In this document: positions 15,411-17,134 of the stretch, piece by piece
Layout of the letters: every line of letters begins with the position of its first letter
Position numbering within the stretch: position 1 is the first letter of the stretch
From: Chlorobiota bacterium
Lineage (GTDB): Bacteria > Bacteroidota > Bacteroidia > Bacteroidales > F082
Length of the DNA stretch: 17,134 bases
Direction: 5' to 3'
Assembly (NCBI GenBank): GCA_030619415.1
Contig: JAUXBM010000009.1
Span: 1 to 17,134, forward strand
The notes under the pieces: generated by a model
The model's input: only the letters and a program-made list of their open reading frames with translations
What the model was told of the DNA's origin: nothing
Databases searched by the model: none
Position numbers and translations under genes: made by a program

Positions 15411-15440
15411 ATTTCACGCAGCGGCGCAAAGAACGCAGAG
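15411..15440. repeat. Dispersed intergenic repeat ATTTCACGCAGCG plus CGCAAAGAACGCAGAG, copy 2
   Basis: Positions 15411-15423 repeat the 13-mer at 4154-4166. Here it runs on into GCGCAAAGAACGCAGAG, the kind of CGCAAAG/CGCAGAG chain common between Bacteroidota genes. It sits just after murF-alr in a 115-bp convergent spacer. Confidence 0.55.
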
Positions 15441-15500
15441 GGAATCGTTTTTGATAGTCAATCTATTTGACACTACCTCTCTTTTAAAAATCTTTAAACG

Positions 15501-16019
15501 CTACAATGGACTGGCAGTTACTTTTCCGGAAATCGACACTTTGATAGTAAATGTCACATCGTCCTCTTCAGTTTGTCCGATTATACTAACATAAAAAGTT
15601 TTCTTTTCGCTCAAAATATCCTTAACCGTATCCCACTGTCCATTTGAATTATCCAGGATAAGGCTTTCATTAAGGACAAGATTGACATTTTCAATATGCC
15701 AGCTTGCTTTTTTACTACCGGAATATATTTCGAGATCGGCTGATAAAAGTTTAACCTCTTTAGTGATAGCCGTAATATCAGCAATAAGTTCGATTATCTC
15801 AAAATCCTTAATGTTATCAATGTATTTGGCGACATCACTATTCGAAAGCGGATCGATTTCATCCTCAGCCGAGAATCCACCCCTTGACGCGGGAGGAACT
15901 TCGCATTCTAAATTGGCGGAATAAGTTGCATCAAAATTAACATCCGCAATTTTACTACATGAAATTGCAAACATTAATGCGATTACAAATATTGATAAGC
16001 TAAGTTTCATATAATTCAT
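15501..16019 (-). CDS. Small secreted lipoprotein of unknown function
   Basis: A 172-residue protein with a type II signal peptide: a hydrophobic stretch at 6-20 and a lipobox A18-I19-S20-C21, followed by SKIADVNFDATYS. After Cys21 there is no aspartate-plus export rule to read safely, so inner or outer membrane placement is open. The mature part has regular alternating hydrophobic stretches (DFEIIELIADITAI, VKLLSADLEIYSG, TFYVSIIGQ, VTFTIKVSISGKVTA) suggesting an all-beta, Ig-like or jelly-roll fold. I do not recognise a family. Start taken as ATG 16019; the ATG at codon 4 also leaves a working signal. It has its own promoter at 16046-16075 and a MITE-like element just upstream, separating it from the VTC gene. 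Confidence 0.75.
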   Translation of the reverse strand: MNYMKLSLSIFVIALMFAISCSKIADVNFDATYSANLECEVPPASRGGFSAEDEIDPLSNSDVAKYIDNIKDFEIIELIADITAITKEVKLLSADLEIYSGSKKASWHIENVNLVLNESLILDNSNGQWDTVKDILSEKKTFYVSIIGQTEEDDVTFTIKVSISGKVTASPL

Positions 16020-16045
16020 TTCTATTGGGTTTTTAAAAATTCAGG

Positions 16046-16075
16046 CAAAGATAGAAATTCGAGTTACGATTCCAA
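16046..16075 (-). promoter_or_regulatory. Near-consensus Bacteroidota promoter for the lipoprotein gene
   Basis: On the minus strand TTG (16075-16073), a 19-bp spacer and TATCTTTG (16053-16046) followed by CC match the TTG-N19-TAnnTTTG pattern of the Bacteroidota primary sigma factor. The predicted RNA start is about 20 nt before the ATG at 16019. This is the best promoter in the window. Confidence 0.75.
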
Positions 16076-16081
16076 TCCTAA

Positions 16082-16241
16082 GAGACTGTTTGGATTTTGT
16101 TTTTAGAATTTATTATGATGTATTTTTTGTCAGATCGAGGCATTTTTGAGACGCATAGCCATAGCTACGGGTCGAAAAAATAACGATGAGATGGCTAAAA
16201 AGACACATAAGAAAACTGAAGTATAAATTCCAAACAGTCTC
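16082..16241. mobile_element. MITE-like non-coding element, 160 bp
   Basis: Perfect 13-bp terminal inverted repeats, GAGACTGTTTGGA (16082-16094) and TCCAAACAGTCTC (16229-16241), flanked by a direct TAA on both sides (16079-16081 and 16242-16244). The arms stay similar further in: TTATG, TGT, a TTTTT run, CA, then ATTTTT appear in the same order on both, so the whole element folds as one long imperfect hairpin with its centre near 16161. No open frame is inside. Size, inverted repeats and a 3-bp TNA duplication suggest mobilisation by an IS5-like (IS1031/ISL2-group) transposase elsewhere; the family is inference. Confidence 0.8.
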
Positions 16242-16250
16242 TAAATATAT

Positions 16251-16955
16251 TTATCCGGTAATCATCGGGTGAAGAAAATCAATTCCATTCACGTATTTCG
16301 AACTTTTCGTTAAACGGAAGGGTAATTTATTAGTCACTTGTGGGGCAATGTCATCGTAAATTCGCTCGTACTTTAGTTCCACAATAACATCGTCGCTTGT
16401 GCAGTGCTCGATGAATGTGTTGTTTTGAGAACCGATGATATGATAACTCAAATCATCGTCGAGTGTAATCCGAAAACAGTTGTCGAAGCTGGCAAAATAT
16501 TGCCTGCGGTATCGATTGAGCAAAGCCGGTTTTAATTGGATAAGTATCCCTCGTGCCCATTCTGGTAGATCTGATTGCCTGAATACATCCTGCAATGTTT
16601 CGTTTGTTATTTCCTGATCAAATTGAAAAGGTTTGAGTCGGTACGACAGTTTATCACCGAGCATGCCTTCGCGTACTTTAAACTCAAGGACAGGCTTTTC
16701 CACAAACTGCTGCTGATCGTCGTACCACCTTATCCTGGCTTTTTTACGGCTTCCTTTACCGGTAACATTGTCGTGGTAAAAATCCAGGTCATAAGTATCG
16801 AAGTAGATATTGTTGATATAGCGTGAATGAAAAATAGGCGAAAAAGCGGCAGGGTGTACCCTGACCTGTTGCTCAATATCATGATAAAACATATCCGTCA
16901 CCAAAAACTTGCGTTCGTAGCGGCTACGCTCCTCCCTAAATTCAGGAAACAACAT
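16251..16955 (-). CDS. VTC-domain protein (polyphosphate polymerase-like, TTM fold)
   Basis: A 234-residue protein matching the VTC domain, the catalytic tunnel of yeast Vtc4 that makes polyphosphate from ATP. Strands with alternating charged residues are visible: RYERKFLV (12-19), NIYFDTYD (49-56), KKARIRWY (71-78), LEFKVREG (90-97), RYRRQYF (148-154), ITLDDDL (163-169) and VELKYE (192-197), with KSSKYV (217-222) near the end. These supply the basic and acidic rows that bind triphosphate and metal in triphosphate tunnel enzymes. Bacterial VTC proteins are often called polyphosphate polymerase domain-containing, but activity has rarely been shown. The ATG lies 2 bp after the stop of the upstream gene, so they form an operon. 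No membrane segment is seen. A MITE-like element starts 6 bp after the stop. Confidence 0.88.
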   Translation of the reverse strand: MLFPEFREERSRYERKFLVTDMFYHDIEQQVRVHPAAFSPIFHSRYINNIYFDTYDLDFYHDNVTGKGSRKKARIRWYDDQQQFVEKPVLEFKVREGMLGDKLSYRLKPFQFDQEITNETLQDVFRQSDLPEWARGILIQLKPALLNRYRRQYFASFDNCFRITLDDDLSYHIIGSQNNTFIEHCTSDDVIVELKYERIYDDIAPQVTNKLPFRLTKSSKYVNGIDFLHPMITG

Positions 16956-16957
16956 GC

Positions 16958-17134
16958 TTAGAATGATTTGCTTTCGACAAATGAAATTTTCACGGAATCG
17001 CCAAATTTTTCAACTTCTTTGCTGAAAGCTGATAATTTTTCCGTCCTGGGGGAATCGATTAAAAAAGAAGCTTCAATCCGCTCACTGTTTTCATCGAATC
17101 GTTTGAGATGATATTTACCAAATATTTTTTCAAC
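16958..17134 (-). CDS. C-terminal 58 residues of a probable DUF4956-type protein (5' truncated at window edge)
   Basis: Reading the minus strand from the right edge gives an open frame of 58 codons and TAA at 16960-16958, with no start in the window. The fragment begins VEKIFGKYHLKRFDE and ends VEKFGDSVKISFVESKSF. The pattern of a strand (RIEASFLIDSP), a helix (RTEKLSAFSKEVEKFG) and a strand (DSVKISFVE) looks like an ACT-like C-terminal domain. Bacterial VTC genes very often follow a DUF4956 membrane protein whose C-terminus has this kind of fold, and here the stop is only 2 bp before the VTC start. The identification leans on that context, because the membrane part lies outside the window. 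Confidence 0.6.
   Translation of the reverse strand, partial: VEKIFGKYHLKRFDENSERIEASFLIDSPRTEKLSAFSKEVEKFGDSVKISFVESKSF

Noticed and set aside
15457..15471. Terminator between murF-alr and the lipoprotein gene (GTCAA-TCTAT-TTGAC)
   Set aside because: Only a 5-bp AT-rich stem with no adjacent T run on either strand.

Overview
The window reads as a chromosomal segment of a Bacteroidota bacterium, most likely from the Bacteroidales/Marinilabiliales side. The reasons are a fused MurF-alanine racemase, a threonine-synthase-like cysteate synthase end, promoter boxes of the TAnnTTTG type, almost no Shine-Dalgarno sequences, a Bacteroidota-style lipoprotein, and AT-leaning intergenic DNA full of short degenerate tandem repeats. 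I see no rRNA, tRNA, CRISPR array or prophage. The only mobile-element trace is one small MITE-like element.

Layout. Left end (1-4000): the 3' end of a PLP enzyme on the plus strand meets a minus-strand redox cluster across an intergenic region carrying four copies of one inverted half-site. The cluster is an NfnA/SudB-type FAD/[2Fe-2S] reductase subunit, a GltD-like NADPH/FAD/[4Fe-4S] subunit 5 bp after it, and, 117 bp further on, a dihydroorotate-dehydrogenase-like flavoprotein whose usual active-site base is not visible. Positions 4190-7579 (minus) hold a 1129-residue protein with a GAF-like region, two receiver-like domains and a PPDK/PEP-synthase-type ATP-grasp domain, but no recognisable swivelling-His or PEP-binding domain.

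A 318-bp divergent region with a perfect 14-bp palindrome separates it from a LuxR-type regulator whose receiver domain lacks the phospho-acceptor Asp and the conserved Lys. That regulator lies 1 nt before a multi-pass GT39-like glycosyltransferase. After a convergent, repeat-filled spacer comes the GTPase gene obg (minus), then divergently pdxA and the murF-alr fusion (plus), covering pyridoxal phosphate synthesis and peptidoglycan precursors. MurF-Alr itself uses PLP in its racemase half.

Right end (15500-17134, minus): the end of a probable DUF4956-type gene, a VTC-domain (polyphosphate polymerase-like) gene 2 bp after it, a 160-bp MITE-like element with 13-bp terminal inverted repeats and a TAA duplication, then a small lipoprotein gene with a near-consensus Bacteroidota promoter whose -33 box lies 3 bp from the element's target duplication.

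Best candidates for something not yet described: the sensor/receiver/ATP-grasp protein facing a pseudo-receiver LuxR regulator across a palindrome, and the DHOD-like / GltD-like / NfnA-like trio, which resembles a split dihydropyrimidine-dehydrogenase-type complex. Both are inferences from domain content and gene order.
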